Below are positions 22,505-33,400 of a stretch of DNA of 64,000 bases, in pieces. The position numbers were made by a program, and so were the translations under genes. Location of the stretch: assembly GCA_003024785.1 (NCBI GenBank), contig PUQB01000523.1, positions 62,001-126,000 of the forward strand. Direction: 5' to 3'. This stretch comes from Selaginella tamariscina. Taxonomy: Eukaryota > Streptophyta > Lycopodiopsida > Selaginellales > Selaginellaceae. Within the stretch, counting starts at the first letter, position 1; each line of letters starts with the position of its first letter. The notes below the pieces were generated by a model. The model was not told where the DNA came from and did no database searches. It saw only the letters and a program-made list of their open reading frames with translations.

Positions 22505-23861
22505 ATATATATATATATATTAATATATATATATATATATCTGTGTGTGTGTGTGTGTGTGTGACATGTTTTTCACATATGTAGATTAGAATACACGGAG
22601 GCTACCGAACAGTTGCCAAACAGCTTGGTCGGGACTTTGTTCCCATTTATACTTTCTCTGAGTTGGTTAAGGATTTCCAAACTTTTATCAAGGAGCATCA
22701 AAATGTAAGTTATTCTTCATCTTAATTATACATATAAGTATAATACAAAATTATACCTGTGTATTATTCATGTTAAGGACGCATTTTCCTGGAGAGAACG
22801 AGATTAAAGCACATGGACGAGCTGATCTTGCATACTTAGCACGAAGACACGGTGGTCTAAGAGGTGTTGCTAAGGGGCAGGCCTTCTGTTTAAACCACGA
22901 AAACCGGTATAAATATAATATATATCGATTAATCAATTAAAATAGAATTAATTAACTGGAATATATTCTCTATTCAGATTAGGAAACATAAAAGAACATT
23001 TCCAGTTGCTATCCAAGAATTTAAGGGTTATCTATACACAAAACTACCCAGTGAAGAAGTGCATGAGTCAAACCTGTTATGGGAGAATGCTTTACAGGCT
23101 GGTGTTAAACTTCCGACTATTACACAGCTTGAGAAAGACAGAAGGACAGACCTTAAATACATGCTCAGAGTATGTTCTAATTATTATAAAATATTATTTA
23201 ATTACTATTATCATTAATCAAATACTACAATAAACATGTTTACACTCACACACGCTGCATTCAGTTGTACATAGGTTAGCCCACTGACTTGCTTTAACCT
23301 TTTGCTCATAGTTTAGCAACACGTACTTATAGAGATTCTTCAGATGCATGATATGGTATGCCTTCAGTCACTACTAAACGTAGCTATCATAGTTCAACGA
23401 TTTTTACCATTGTTAGCAACACAACACACAACACACACAGTATATTATGTATTTTTTTTGCAGAAGTTTGGACATTTAAGTATTGCTAGGGAGCTAAGAA
23501 TAAACCTTTCTAGTACAAGGGGGAGTAAGGCTCTGAAGCAGAATACCAATCTAAAGCAATGATATATTTCAAGTACCTGATACATTGCAAGCTAAGTATG
23601 ATCCTTCTACCTTCTAGTAATAGTATTATATATTATATAACATAATAATATATTATATTTTTTGTCCCATTATAATACCGTTAACTTTCCACATTCAAAT
23701 CTTTAAAATAATATATATTTATTAAATATTTATCCAACATGATTGTCACAAGGCCATCTTATGTTCAATTATTGCAGAAATGGCGTGAAATAAAATATAC
23801 GTCGTGCAGAGAACGTGGTTGGATTATGACTTCGATGCATGCCAGTAATGCAATCTCAGTG
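20509..23861 (+). CDS. Plastid-type protein with RimM-like PRC-barrel and repeated HGG..VA..LGL units
   Basis: About 14 exons can be placed by GT..AG borders: 20509-20605, 20664-20714, 20955-21116, 21272-21340, 21444-21545, 21641-21715, 21838-21901, 21979-22068, about 22313-22403, 22585-22704, 22778-22905, 22978-23169, 23464-23524 and 23778-23861. The first exon (MLSLQLRPTVQSPVISCISR) looks like a transit peptide. Exons 3-5 resemble the PRC-barrel of the ribosome maturation factor RimM: GEIIGQVHELMPVGSTDEAY, LVPMVDAIVKSID and PPDGLLELGRRQ. Later exons repeat a motif: MPSRVELIENGRRDL with GGFLSVAQALNLRACRKPDG, HGGYRTVAKQLG, AHGRADLAYLARRHGG, LPTITQLEKDRRTDL and GHLSIARELRINLS. I do not know the family's role; plastid RNA or ribosome work is a guess. 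Exon 3 stops early unless one T is missing near 21071, and other small frame slips occur. The 3' end is uncertain. Confidence 0.6.
22068..22190. repeat. Intronic (TC)n, C-run and (TA)n microsatellite
   Basis: About 90 bp of CT/CTC repeats, a run of C, then TA repeats directly follow the 5' splice site at 22068/22069. Open frames reading SLSLS here are translations of the repeat, not protein. Confidence 0.95.
22418..22562. repeat. Intronic (TC)n(TA)n(TG)n microsatellite
   Basis: A compound microsatellite fills most of the next intron of the same gene: CT units, then TA units with one break, then TG units. Confidence 0.95.
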
Positions 23862-24160
23862 GTAATAAGATCACTTACATATATAATATCAATTTTATTA
23901 TATATTTAAACTATTTAGTTTATGTTAGTTGTTATAGTGTATATTATTATACAGTTTGTGATCATGTGTATGCCGGTTCTGATCGTGTTTGTGTTTGACA
24001 GTGAAGTACGTGCAAATGGGCAACAGTCGACCCGCTCTTGATGTAACACTTCTTTGTATCTCCAGGTTGACTATGTCTATATGCGTATAATACATACACA
24101 TGCACACACAGCATATATACATATATGTGTTAAAGTTCTTTGTGTTGTTTTAGAGCAGCT

Positions 24161-25260
24161 ATGGGAAGAGACAGTGCACTGATCGATTTCCTGCTGTTTA
24201 TTGGAGTATTCGTGAGTTTTGCATCTGCGGCAACGTATATAGTTGGTGATAGTCAGGGATGGACACAAGGAGTGAGCTATACAACTTGGGCGGCTAAGCA
24301 CAAGTTTCAACCTGGAGATGTGCTTGGTGAGTAAAGTTTTATGCTGCTTTTATGTTTTTATGTTTGATCTGTGTGTGATTGTGTATACGTTAGCACACAC
24401 ACACACGCATAATGCCTTTATAGGGATTTTGTGATATATAGGATATAGCGTGTGTTCAACTGCTGATGTAATTTCTGAGCAATTCGTGAATATGTTCTGA
24501 GTTTAATACATTTGACTGCTCTCTCTCTCTCTCACACACACACGTACGCACAGTCCTGCAACGGAGGTGCATATCCTAATAAGTGTACTCACTTATGACA
24601 TTTCCTCACTGGTTAATGCTAATCAGATGTTAACCTCTTTAACATAACTCTCTTCTCTCTCGAACATGTTACATGTATATGTTGTACTCTCCCAATATAC
24701 ATATACATATATATAGAGTATCATGCTTGTAAGATAACCAGTTATGTTTCTCTCTTTATGTAGTGTTTCGATATGGTCCCAGTCACACTGTCTTGGAGGT
24801 GAGCCAGGCATCATTCAAAGCCTGCAGTACTTCATCGCCCATTAACAGTTTAGCTACTGGTAATGACAGCATTACGCTAAGCTCCACCAGTTCCGCACAG
24901 TATTTCATATGTGGCGTACCGGGACACTGCCAGAACGGTATGGCCTTGCAAGTGAACATAGTTGCTGCCGCTGCTCCTGCCCCTGTTCTTTCCCCTCCAC
25001 CAGTGAGTACACCCACTACACCAGTCGCTACACCAGTTGGTACACCCAGCGGTACACCCCCTACCAGTTGGTACACCCCTACACCAGTTAGTACACCCAG
25101 CGGTACACCCAGTACACCAGAGAGTACACCGCCACCACCGGAGAATCCCACTGGATCACCGCCAGCGTCTGCTCCAACAAAGAACCTCGGCTCGGAGTCG
25201 ACTTGCTCTCTGTTGGTCTCACTGCTTGTTGTTATTATGGGTTCTCTTATGGTTATGTAA
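24161..25260 (+). CDS. Phytocyanin (uclacyanin-like blue copper protein), GPI-anchor type
   Basis: Two exons, 24161-24326 and 24764-25260, join within a Val codon to give 220 residues with no frame fault. The order is signal peptide (LLFIGVFVSFASA), plastocyanin-like domain, Pro/Ser/Thr-rich tail and hydrophobic C-terminus (SLLVSLLVVIMGSLMVM) as for GPI anchoring. The type I copper site is complete: His in PSHTVLEV, then Cys, His and Met in YFICGVPGHCQNGM; the second Cys there pairs with the one in FKACST. An axial Met rather than Gln argues for uclacyanin or plantacyanin type over stellacyanin. The tail repeats TPxxTP units, typical of arabinogalactan glycosylation. It would act at the cell surface in electron transfer or signalling; partners are unknown. 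The intron position, early in the copper domain, is the usual one in this family. The start chosen is the first ATG that gives a signal peptide. Confidence 0.93.
25037..25135 (+). repeat. Minisatellite in the phytocyanin tail
   Basis: Imperfect repeats built from ACACCAGTTGGTACACCC and AGTACACCCAGCGGTACACC encode the Thr-Pro-rich tail. Length variation here would change the glycosylated stalk without affecting the copper domain. Confidence 0.8.
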
Positions 25261-28087
25261 AATGATGTCTTAAACTTACCATTTTAAAAGATTTATTTAT
25301 TGTTTTAATTTTAGTTCAAAAATAATAAAGTTCATTATTGAAATTTTATATACCATCTATAAATAAGATATGTGCAGGAATTATGTGTATATGCAATAAG
25401 ATACTGATTGATTGCCTACATTCCTTTAACGTTGAATATTAAAACTATAATTACGCATATAATATATATATATATATATTATGTATGAGCTGCATTATTA
25501 AAGAAAAATTGTTATATGTTTTTTATTTTAGTTTAAAACTTAATAATGTGTCACGTTTGTAAAGCATCGTGGGAAGCGTACAATCAAAAGATTATATGTT
25601 TAACATTTTACAAATAGTAACTATACATTCTTACCAACAGAGAGTATACTATACATTCTTAACATTTTGTTAATGATTCCATAATAAATTAAAAAACTTC
25701 ATTATCAAATATGGGAATATGGATTTTCACTTCACTTCTCAGCTTATAATTCTTCTCTTCAAAAGTAATTATAAGCAAAGGTTAGTTAAAAAATACAATT
25801 TCCAAGTTTAATTAATATTATTAAAAAATAATCCAGAAGTATATGAAGTATGTTTTCATTAATTTGATTTAAATCATTTCTATATCACATTAAGTTTAAT
25901 CAAGAGTTAATTATGTAAGTTTTTAAAAGATTAGAAAGGTTATATACACATTTGCAAAACTGTCTCACATGATCAAGTGAAACATAAGATACCAAAGAAT
26001 ATTCTTGAGATCTATGCACTTGAACATCAAGTTAAATGGATACTATACAGTTACTTAACTCATGGTTATCTACAACTAATGGAATTATTAATACTCATCA
26101 AGAAACCATCAAGGTAAATTAAAAATATATTACAATAATTATATTAGATAATATAAAATGATGTAAACGTTTTTATACATATATAATCAACATAAACCTT
26201 AAAATAATTTAGTAATATATCATTTATTAGGAATTTTGTATTTATATAACCAATAAAATAATATAAAGCTCTATATAATTAAAATAACTTAAAAATAATT
26301 TTTTTGAAGTTTATTTTAATCATGTATAACGGAGCAACTGAAACTCTCTACACCAAGAAGTAGCAATGCTTTTACCTATAAAACTTCCATTTACATTTAT
26401 ACTAAGGCTTTGAAGGTATATATATTTATATTTAATTTATATATTTACTTAAAAAATAATTTTGAATTATTATTTTTTAATAGGCAAGGAAACGAATACA
26501 TGAACATAATTACAGAAAGAAGAAATTGCAATGCAAGTTTAATGATTCTTACAAGCTTTAATTGATGACATAAATAAAGAGGGAGCTACATTAACAAACA
26601 AACAAGTTGAAGATAATATGCTTATTTGTGTTTAAAATTTATAATAATACCTTGGGTTATGAAATTTCTTAATGATCATCCAAATATATTAAAAAATATT
26701 ACGTATAAGTAAATAAACCTTTAGCTATATAAATATAAAAAAATGAAAGAATAAAAATTAAGTATTAATTTTATTAATTAGGATATTAATACCATAATTA
26801 TAAAGGATGAACAAAATGCTATTGCAAGTAGGAAGACATCTCCACAAATGCCTCTAACATTATATAAAAATTAAACTGAAGTCCTTATAAGTGAATTTAT
26901 TATGAAAACAATTTCATTAACATATGTGGATGGTCATTAGACATTTAATTGTTACGGTTAAATTAATTACACCGTTAAGTGATTAAGTATTACACACATG
27001 CAACTTCAATGGACATGCCTGAGATATACATGTGCCTTACGCAAATTAATACAATTAAAGGTACTATGTATAACGAGCTAGCAAATTGCTATTTTGAGTT
27101 TAATTACATTATCAATTTAATGAATTGGTTTATTTGGATTTATCCCGGTTTAAAGTAATAACAGCATGAAGATTCTAATAATTAAATATGTCAAATAATC
27201 GTTAATGATTGTTTATAAAATATAAACCTCCAGACTAACACAACAAACCGTATTTCATTAAATTGTTGAAATTACATGTTGTTTTATAAAATATTGATTT
27301 TATGTGAGTAAATTGTTTAAAAGTTAAATTGTTTTCTGTTTTCTAAAATTTTATTTTAATGTTCACAAATGAAGGTTTAAAGTTGCAAGCATAATAGTAA
27401 GAAATTCTTTGAATATTCTTCACATTTAACTTCTGCACACATCAGGTGTTATTGTTTAATAACTGGAGAGCCTCTAATGAAAGTCACAATTTTATTAATT
27501 TTGTTCTTAGCACACATATGACACGTGGCACTAATACATGTAGGTTAATGTTTCATTATGTATTTGTGTATTGCATCATATAAATATACTACACTCAGAT
27601 GATTTTAGACAAGAGGACGTTGGATCGTTGAGAGGTAAGTTGTTTTAAATGTTTATATGAATTATGTAAATAATATCCTCCTTATAAGAGCCCATCAATT
27701 GCACTTTGAAATACTTAATGACCAATTCTTCAAAACACTTAGTAAGACTCAATCACTTATGTAGTAAATTAATTGTTAACTAAATTTATGTATTATAAGC
27801 AGAATGTTATTAATAAATCTAAACCCGACTAAGATGTTTGATGAAGTTTACACACATAAGAGGTAAAACAATATTTAAGTATTCATCTTAACCCTCCGCA
27901 AGTAGTAAACTTGATAATAACCGCTTTTAATACTTGTTATATATGTAATTTTAAATTGTATGTATTAAAGTAGATATATTAGTACATGGCCATATATAAG
28001 AAGCTAGCTACCGTACAAAGAGAAAAAATTGTAATAGAAAAATCATGGAGTATCAAAGTGAAAAGAAAAGATTATAAAAAATTATTC
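25261..28087. other. AT-rich spacer
   Basis: No gene, RNA gene or bounded repeat could be supported. The right end carries AATAA (28088-28092), the left target duplication of the old solo LTR that follows. Confidence 0.6.
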
Positions 28088-29128
28088 AATAATGTTAAGT
28101 TTTAATCTAAAGGGTTAACACGTGGCTACTAAGTGGCATTCAACATTAACATCATGTGTGAGTAATGTTAAATCTCCAAGACAATCTGGACAATTTGATT
28201 AGATGCTAAAAATAAGTTTAAAACTTAAAGTCTTATTTAAGTCCCTTAAAATAACTATTCTCAAATCCCAAAAGATAACCCAAGTAAACTTTAGAATCTT
28301 GCCCCATGATACTTAAACAGGTTCATGTCTTAACCCCACCAAGAAGATATGTTTCACACATACTTCATATAAAGTTAAGTCGTTGTTACTTACCCTTTGC
28401 CTTTGAGTAATCACCCTTATTTGGGAATACAACCCTTTTTAGGGCGATGAAGGGTACCCTAACCCAAAACTAACCCCTAAGGGTTCGTGAGGCTAGGCTA
28501 TACCTAGACTTAGGATTAGTACTTAATGGTAACACAAATGTGAGTGTTCTATTAAGCAAATTTGAAAATTCTAAGTTTGCGACCACGTGAATGCATCATG
28601 AAAAACCCTTGTTATTAAGCTTAGATTGTTTAATTCATGGACATGTTCACACAGCCTCAAGAAGAACACAAGTGTGTTTGCTAACACACTCGATTATGAG
28701 ACCTAGCCTTCATTGAGTGGAGCACAAGCACACTTGTTTGTTAGAGTACCCAACCCCTCTATGACACAAACCTAAGGTTGTGTCTTGAGTATTGTCCTAT
28801 GCACCATCTAGCTCAGTGTCACATGTTCATGTTCATTGTTTCCTAAGTGTGGGTTATCTTGTCATAGCCCCTCAGACATCATAGCTACACTTGGTGTCAC
28901 AAACGTGGTTCACAAATGTCAACTTTAAAACCTCTTTATGAATCCTCAAAAACTTGATAAAGAGAACTATCATCCAAGATTTCATGTCCATAATTGGACA
29001 AGAACACGGATGTGTCATGCTTAAATCTGAGTACTACTTCTTAGCTTGATGTGAAGGAGGGGCTAGAGACATGTCTTAATCTCTGATCCTTGAAACATAT
29101 ACTTCAACTGGACCTCATAAGTGGATAT

Positions 29129-29357
29129 TGTCAAGCCACGATCCAGAACCAGGAAGCGAGTAGGATTCCGAGAAAGGAAGGCTTGACTCAGGAACCATGA
29201 CCGAGAGCATAACAGGAACTAGGAACAGGAATAGGACGGATCCAGGAGCAGGACAGGATCAGGATAGGATCCGGGAGCAAGACAGGAAAGCGCAGGACCG
29301 GATCCAGGAACAAGACAGAACTAGACAGGATCCAGGAGCAAGACAGGAGCAGGAGGC
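29129..29357 (-). repeat. Element B 3' LTR, left piece (remainder at 35593-35975)
   Basis: It starts TGTCAAGCCACGATCC, the inverse of the end of an A-type LTR, and is cut at 29357 by element A. The second piece runs from 35593 to GGGTTGTGACA at 35975. Together they make about 612 bp, close to the 621 bp of the right LTR. Confidence 0.85.
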
Positions 29358-29948
29358 TGTCACGACCCGATACAGAATACAGGATTCCGGATACAGGACA
29401 TGGGTTGCAGGACTTTCCTACAGGATTCCGGATACAGGATATGGGTTGCAGGACTTTCCTACAGGATATTCCTACCAGGATTCCGGACACAGGATTCGGT
29501 TGCAGGATATTCCTACAGGATATGCCACAGGATATGCCTAGAGGATAAGGGACATGTGGACTCATCTTAGCCTCTGCATGCATGCAATCACTTTTAGCAC
29601 TCATGCCTAGATTAGCTCTTGGAGTTGTGAGCATAAAAGCTCCGACCTAATTGTTGTACAATCAGTTACTATCAACACCAGTCTTACTACGATCAATCTC
29701 GTTCTTGTTCTTGTTTCCTGTCCTGTCCTGTCTGTCCTGCTTCCGGATCCTGTCCTGTTCCTGTCTTGTTCCTGGATCTTCCTGCGCTTTCCTGTCTTGC
29801 TCCCGGATCCTATCCTGATCCTGTCTTGCTTAGATCCGTCCTGTTCCTATTTCCTAGTTCCTGTCCTGCTCTCGGTCCTGTTCCTGAGTCAAGCCTTCCT
29901 GTCCTTGGAATCCTGTTCTCTTCCTGGTTCCTGGATCGTGGCTTGACA
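29358..29948 (+). repeat. Element A 5' LTR
   Basis: It begins TGTCACGACCCG and ends GTGGCTTGACA. The left third (29360-29550) is packed with ACAGGAT/ATACAGGA words and the right part (29700-29930) with the inverse TCCTGTCCTG words. The two LTRs differ mainly by indels in these repeats, so insertion was recent. Confidence 0.93.
29633..29675 (+). promoter_or_regulatory. Element A LTR TATA-like box and predicted transcript start / self-primer
   Basis: ATAAAAG at 29633-29639 lies about 30 bp before CAGTTACTATCAA (29663-29675). A transcript starting at about 29663-29664 would therefore carry this 13-mer at its 5' end, and the 13-mer is perfectly complementary to the site just inside the LTR (29951-29963). 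The TATA distance is that of ordinary RNA polymerase II initiation. Confidence 0.65.
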
Positions 29949-29950
29949 GT

Positions 29951-29963
29951 TTGATAGTAACTG
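29951..29963 (+). other. Element A self-primer binding site
   Basis: TTGATAGTAACTG starts two bases after the 5' LTR end, where a tRNA primer site would normally begin with TGG. It does not begin with TGG, so it does not fit a tRNA 3' end, but it is the exact reverse complement of 29663-29675. In Tf1 and relatives the 5' end of the element's own RNA folds back to this position and primes minus-strand synthesis. Confidence 0.7.
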
Positions 29964-30040
29964 CTTCATAGTTCTCCGTTTTCCAGCTACCTTTTTCTTG
30001 ATTCTTTTCCTTCATTTTCCTCCTTTTTCTTTCCTAGATC

Positions 30041-31020
30041 ATGGCTGATTTTGAGCTTTCAACGCGAGCACCAAATGTTACTTCATGAGCTGGCCACTTT
30101 GCGCCAAGTGGTCACCGACCTGCAAGGTTCCACCACTGCGGCACATGCAGCTGCTGATGCATCCTCCAAGGCTGCTGCGCAGGCTCTCTCCCAGGCATCG
30201 GTGGTTCCCTCTTCATCAAACTTTTCTTCGGAGCCGAAGGTTAGCATGCCAGAGAAGTTCAGTGGCAATCGTGCCGATTTCCAAGGTTTCCTGAATCAGA
30301 TCCGGCTCTTGATCCGTATGCAACCACGGCGCTACTCGACTGATGCTCAAAAGGTGGGTCTTTTGGCATCCTTACTAAGTGGATCTCCACGGGCTTGGGT
30401 TGCCCCCTTGCTGGAGCGTGACGATCCATTGATGGAAGACTTTGAAGGTTTCGTGGCTGCCTTTGAAGCCTGTTTTGGAGATCCTGATAAGTACCGTTCT
30501 GCATGCACGAAGTTACGGAAGCTCACTCAAGGATCCCGACCAGCTTCCGTCTATGCATCCGAATTTCAGCAACTTTGCACGAACATTCCATGGGACGAGA
30601 CTGCATTGATCGAACACTTCCGTTTTGGGTTGAGGGACGACGTGAAGGACCTTCTCCTTACGTTACCGGATGCCCAAACATTAGCGGAGATCATGCAACA
30701 AGCTGTTCGTTGCGACAACCGTTTGTTCGAGCGTCGTCAGGAAAGATCCCGTCAGCAGTTCCTGCAAACCAATCCTGCAGCTGTGGTACATGTTCCTGCA
30801 CCACCTTCTGGAGTAGTTCCTATGGAGGTTGAGAAATCCAAGCGTGGCCTCTTTCCGCTGCTGAGAAGCAACGTCGTCGCAGTGAGAACCTGTGCTTGTA
30901 TTGTGGTGGAGCAGGACACAAGGTGGCAGATTGTCCTATTAAAGCCAGGAACTTCAAGACGCGTGAAGTTGAAGCTGAAGTTCAGTCGGAAAACTCCAAT
31001 GTCCACTTCGTCTAGGAGCC
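30041..31020 (+). pseudogene. Element A gag with zinc knuckle
   Basis: ATG at 30041 starts MADFE, as in element B, but two bases present in B are missing after codon 5, so the long frame opens at 30051. It encodes HQMLLHELATLRQVVTDLQG (coiled-coil-like), EKFSGNRADFQGFLNQIRL, LASLLSGSPRAWVAPLL, VYASEFQQLCTNIPWDE and LIEHFRFGLRDDVKDLL, a gag of sushi/Peg10-like layout. A frame change near 30850 precedes a CCHC knuckle, [14 protein letters not shown] (about 30891-30932). Gag would form the particle and bind RNA. Confidence 0.88.
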
Positions 31021-31026
31021 GCGAAG

Positions 31027-32070
31027 TTGGACGTAGGTGCAGGCTCCATTGGTGCTGCTCATACCATCCCATCACTTAAGTTTCCTGTACACATTCATCT
31101 TAATAATCGAGAGCTCATGGAGTTTGCCTTGTTAGACACTGGTGCAAATGCATGCTTCATGGATGACACGTTTGCAACTCAACATGGCATTTCGGTGGTG
31201 AAGTTGAAGCGTGCAGTTCCTGTAGAGGTGGCCGATGGGCGTCTGATTGCTTCTGGCGCAGTTACCCATGCTACCGAACCTCTCTCCTGCAGTATGGCAC
31301 ATTCAACTGTTCAATTTCCTTCAACTTGATCAAGACTCGGTCGACTCCCATCATTTTGGGCATGCCATGGTTCGTTGTTGCAAATCCGCAGATCGACTGG
31401 AGGTCTAGGACGCTCACGTTTTCCTCTCCGACAGCTAGGATCAATCCTGTACCTTCCTGTGTGCAGGATACATCCTTAGTATCTGAGGCAGTACAAGCTA
31501 CAGGATTGACCGTGCCTGTTCCTGTACCAGTGTTGAAGACTCCTCCTCGACAGGATTCACCTCATGTCAGTTCCTCAGCACATCCGCAGGCTCTCTCCAC
31601 TCCTGTAAGTTTGCGGTGTCCTGTACAGGGTTCTTCCAATCCTGTATCAGTGTCGAAGGTTCCTCCTCAACAGGATCCACCTCCTGTTGATTCGTCAGCA
31701 CATTCGCAGGCTTTTCCCACTCTGCGCAACCACGGACTCCTGTACAGGATTCTTCCAATCCTGTACACTCATCAACACCACACAGGTTTTTTCCAATCCT
31801 GCTCTTTCTGTTACCCTGCTTCTGTTCCACCCCCAAGATCCTTCCTCTTTTTCAGTCACAGCTCCCTCCTTCTCCTCTCCGAGTTCTTACCACTACCATG
31901 CATGAACTCGCCACTGATCCTGCTCCTTCCACCTTTTTGCCTTTCAAGTAACTCCTACGTCCTCTTCTACCTTTCCTGTATCCGACTCCTGTTTTTTCTC
32001 CTTCTCTTCTCCTTCCTTCTTCCCTACCATCCAAGTACCACGACTTTAAGGACGTTTTTGACAAGCACAA
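31027..32070 (+). CDS. Element A protease and Pro/Ser-rich linker
   Basis: The frame 31027-31329 has [15 protein letters not shown] with the catalytic Asp of an LDTG aspartic protease at 31135-31137. A frame change at about 31326 leads to [19 protein letters not shown], the ILGMxW block. What follows to about 32030 is a low-complexity linker with two or three copies of a 26-residue unit ([14 protein letters not shown] type), the source of the expanded minisatellite in element B. The distal half of the frame, rich in Leu, Phe and Ser, is probably a shifted reading. Confidence 0.82.
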
Positions 32071-33055
32071 GGCTGCAGTTCTTCCTGTTCACAGGTCCTA
32101 CGACTGTCCTATTGATCTTGCGGAAGGAAAGACTCCACCATTCGGACCGATTTATGCATTGTCACCCACAGAGTTGGAGGTTCTTCGTCAGTACATCGAG
32201 GACAACTTGGCATCCGGCTTCATTCGTCACTCAAAGTCCCCTGCAGGAGCGCCTATCTTCTTTGTCAAGAAGAAGGATGGGAGTTTACGTTTGGTTGTGG
32301 ACTACAGGGGTTTGAATCAAGTCACCATTCGGAATCGGTACCCGTTGCCATTGATCCCGGAACTTCTCGATCGGCTGCGAGGAGCAAAGGTGTTCACGAA
32401 GATCGACTTACGAGGGCCTACAACCTTGTACGGATTCGTCCCGGCGATGAGTGGAAGACTGCCTTTCGTACAAGGTATGGACATTTTGAGTACACGGTAA
32501 TGCCTTTCGGCCTTACCAATGCCCCAGCTGTGTTCCAACACATGGTGAACGACATTTTCGTGACTTCTTGGACCAGTTTGTGGTGATCTACCTCGACGAC
32601 ATCTTGATTTTCTCCAAGGACCAGGCGGCACATGACAAGCATGTACGACTAGTTTTAGAGCGGCTTCGCGAGCATGGCCTGTACGCGAAGTTGGAGAAGT
32701 GTTTTTTCGATAGGGATTCGGTGGAGTTCTTGGGCTACATCGTCTCTCCTGCTGGCGTTTCCATGGACATGCACAAGGTGAAGACCATCGTGGAGTGGGA
32801 GAGGCCCAAGTCGGTACGAGATGTACAATGTTTCCTTGGCTTTGCAAACTTCTACAGGCGGTTCATACAGGACTTCTCCAAGCGTGTACTTCCACTCACA
32901 GAACTCACCAAGCGCACAGGACTTTTCTCTTGGTCCGACAAGGCGGAACACGCGTTCACAACACTCAAGGACGTTTTCACGACAGCTCCGATTTTAGCAC
33001 ATCCTGACCCTTCTCATCCTTTCTTCATTGAAGCAGATGCCTCGATTTTGCAATA
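32071..33055 (+). pseudogene. Element A reverse transcriptase
   Basis: The domain begins before the long frame with [20 protein letters not shown], continues [37 protein letters not shown] and [12 protein letters not shown], breaks at about 32412 and again at about 32563 (one G and one C short), and resumes with [15 protein letters not shown], whose YLDD active site is at about 32588-32599. Connection and thumb follow (VRDVQCFLGFANFYRRFI, FSWSDKAEHAFTTLK), up to FFIEADAS, the first RNase H strand, before a stop at about 33055. Confidence 0.9.
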
Positions 33056-33400
33056 GGATCCCGTGCTAATCGCAAGTTGGAGAGGACAAGTTGCTTCATC
33101 CTGTAGCTTTTCACTCTCGTAAGTTCCTGTCGGCGGAGATCAACTACGAGATTCATGACAAGGAACTCAAGGCCATTGTGGATTCGTTTGAGGAGTGGCG
33201 GCATTTCCTGGAAGGTGCTGCACATCCTGTACAAGTTCTTACGGATCACAAGAACCTGGAGTACTTTCAAACGGCTCGGTCCTCAGTCGGCGACAGGCTA
33301 GGTGGGCAGAGTTCCTATCACGTTTTGACTTCGTCATCGTCTACAGGCCCGGCTTTCGGAATGGCAAGGCGGACGCATTGTCTAGGCGCTCTTACCTTGC
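33056..33400 (+). pseudogene. Element A RNase H
   Basis: From 33091 the frame reads [40 protein letters not shown] with the catalytic Glu, and [16 protein letters not shown] with a catalytic Asp, then shifts near 33280; the other frame gives [20 protein letters not shown] and GKADALSRR. The beginning (FIEADAS) is in the preceding frame. Confidence 0.87.

Noticed and set aside
22079..22564. Ser/Leu-rich open frames of 70-200 codons
   Set aside because: They are translations of CT and TA microsatellites within introns.
24783..25151. 122-codon Gly/Val-rich frame on the minus strand
   Set aside because: It is the antisense shadow of the Pro/Thr tail of the phytocyanin and lacks its own start context.
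29188..29634. 148-codon minus-strand frame and its plus-strand partner rich in Gln/Asp/Arg
   Set aside because: Both are translations of the ACAGGA-type repeats in the LTR.
31600..32315. Leu/Phe/Ser-rich 3' half of the frame 31326-32315 as a membrane protein
   Set aside because: It overlaps the RT lead-in (YDCPIDL) in another frame and is a shifted reading of the linker.
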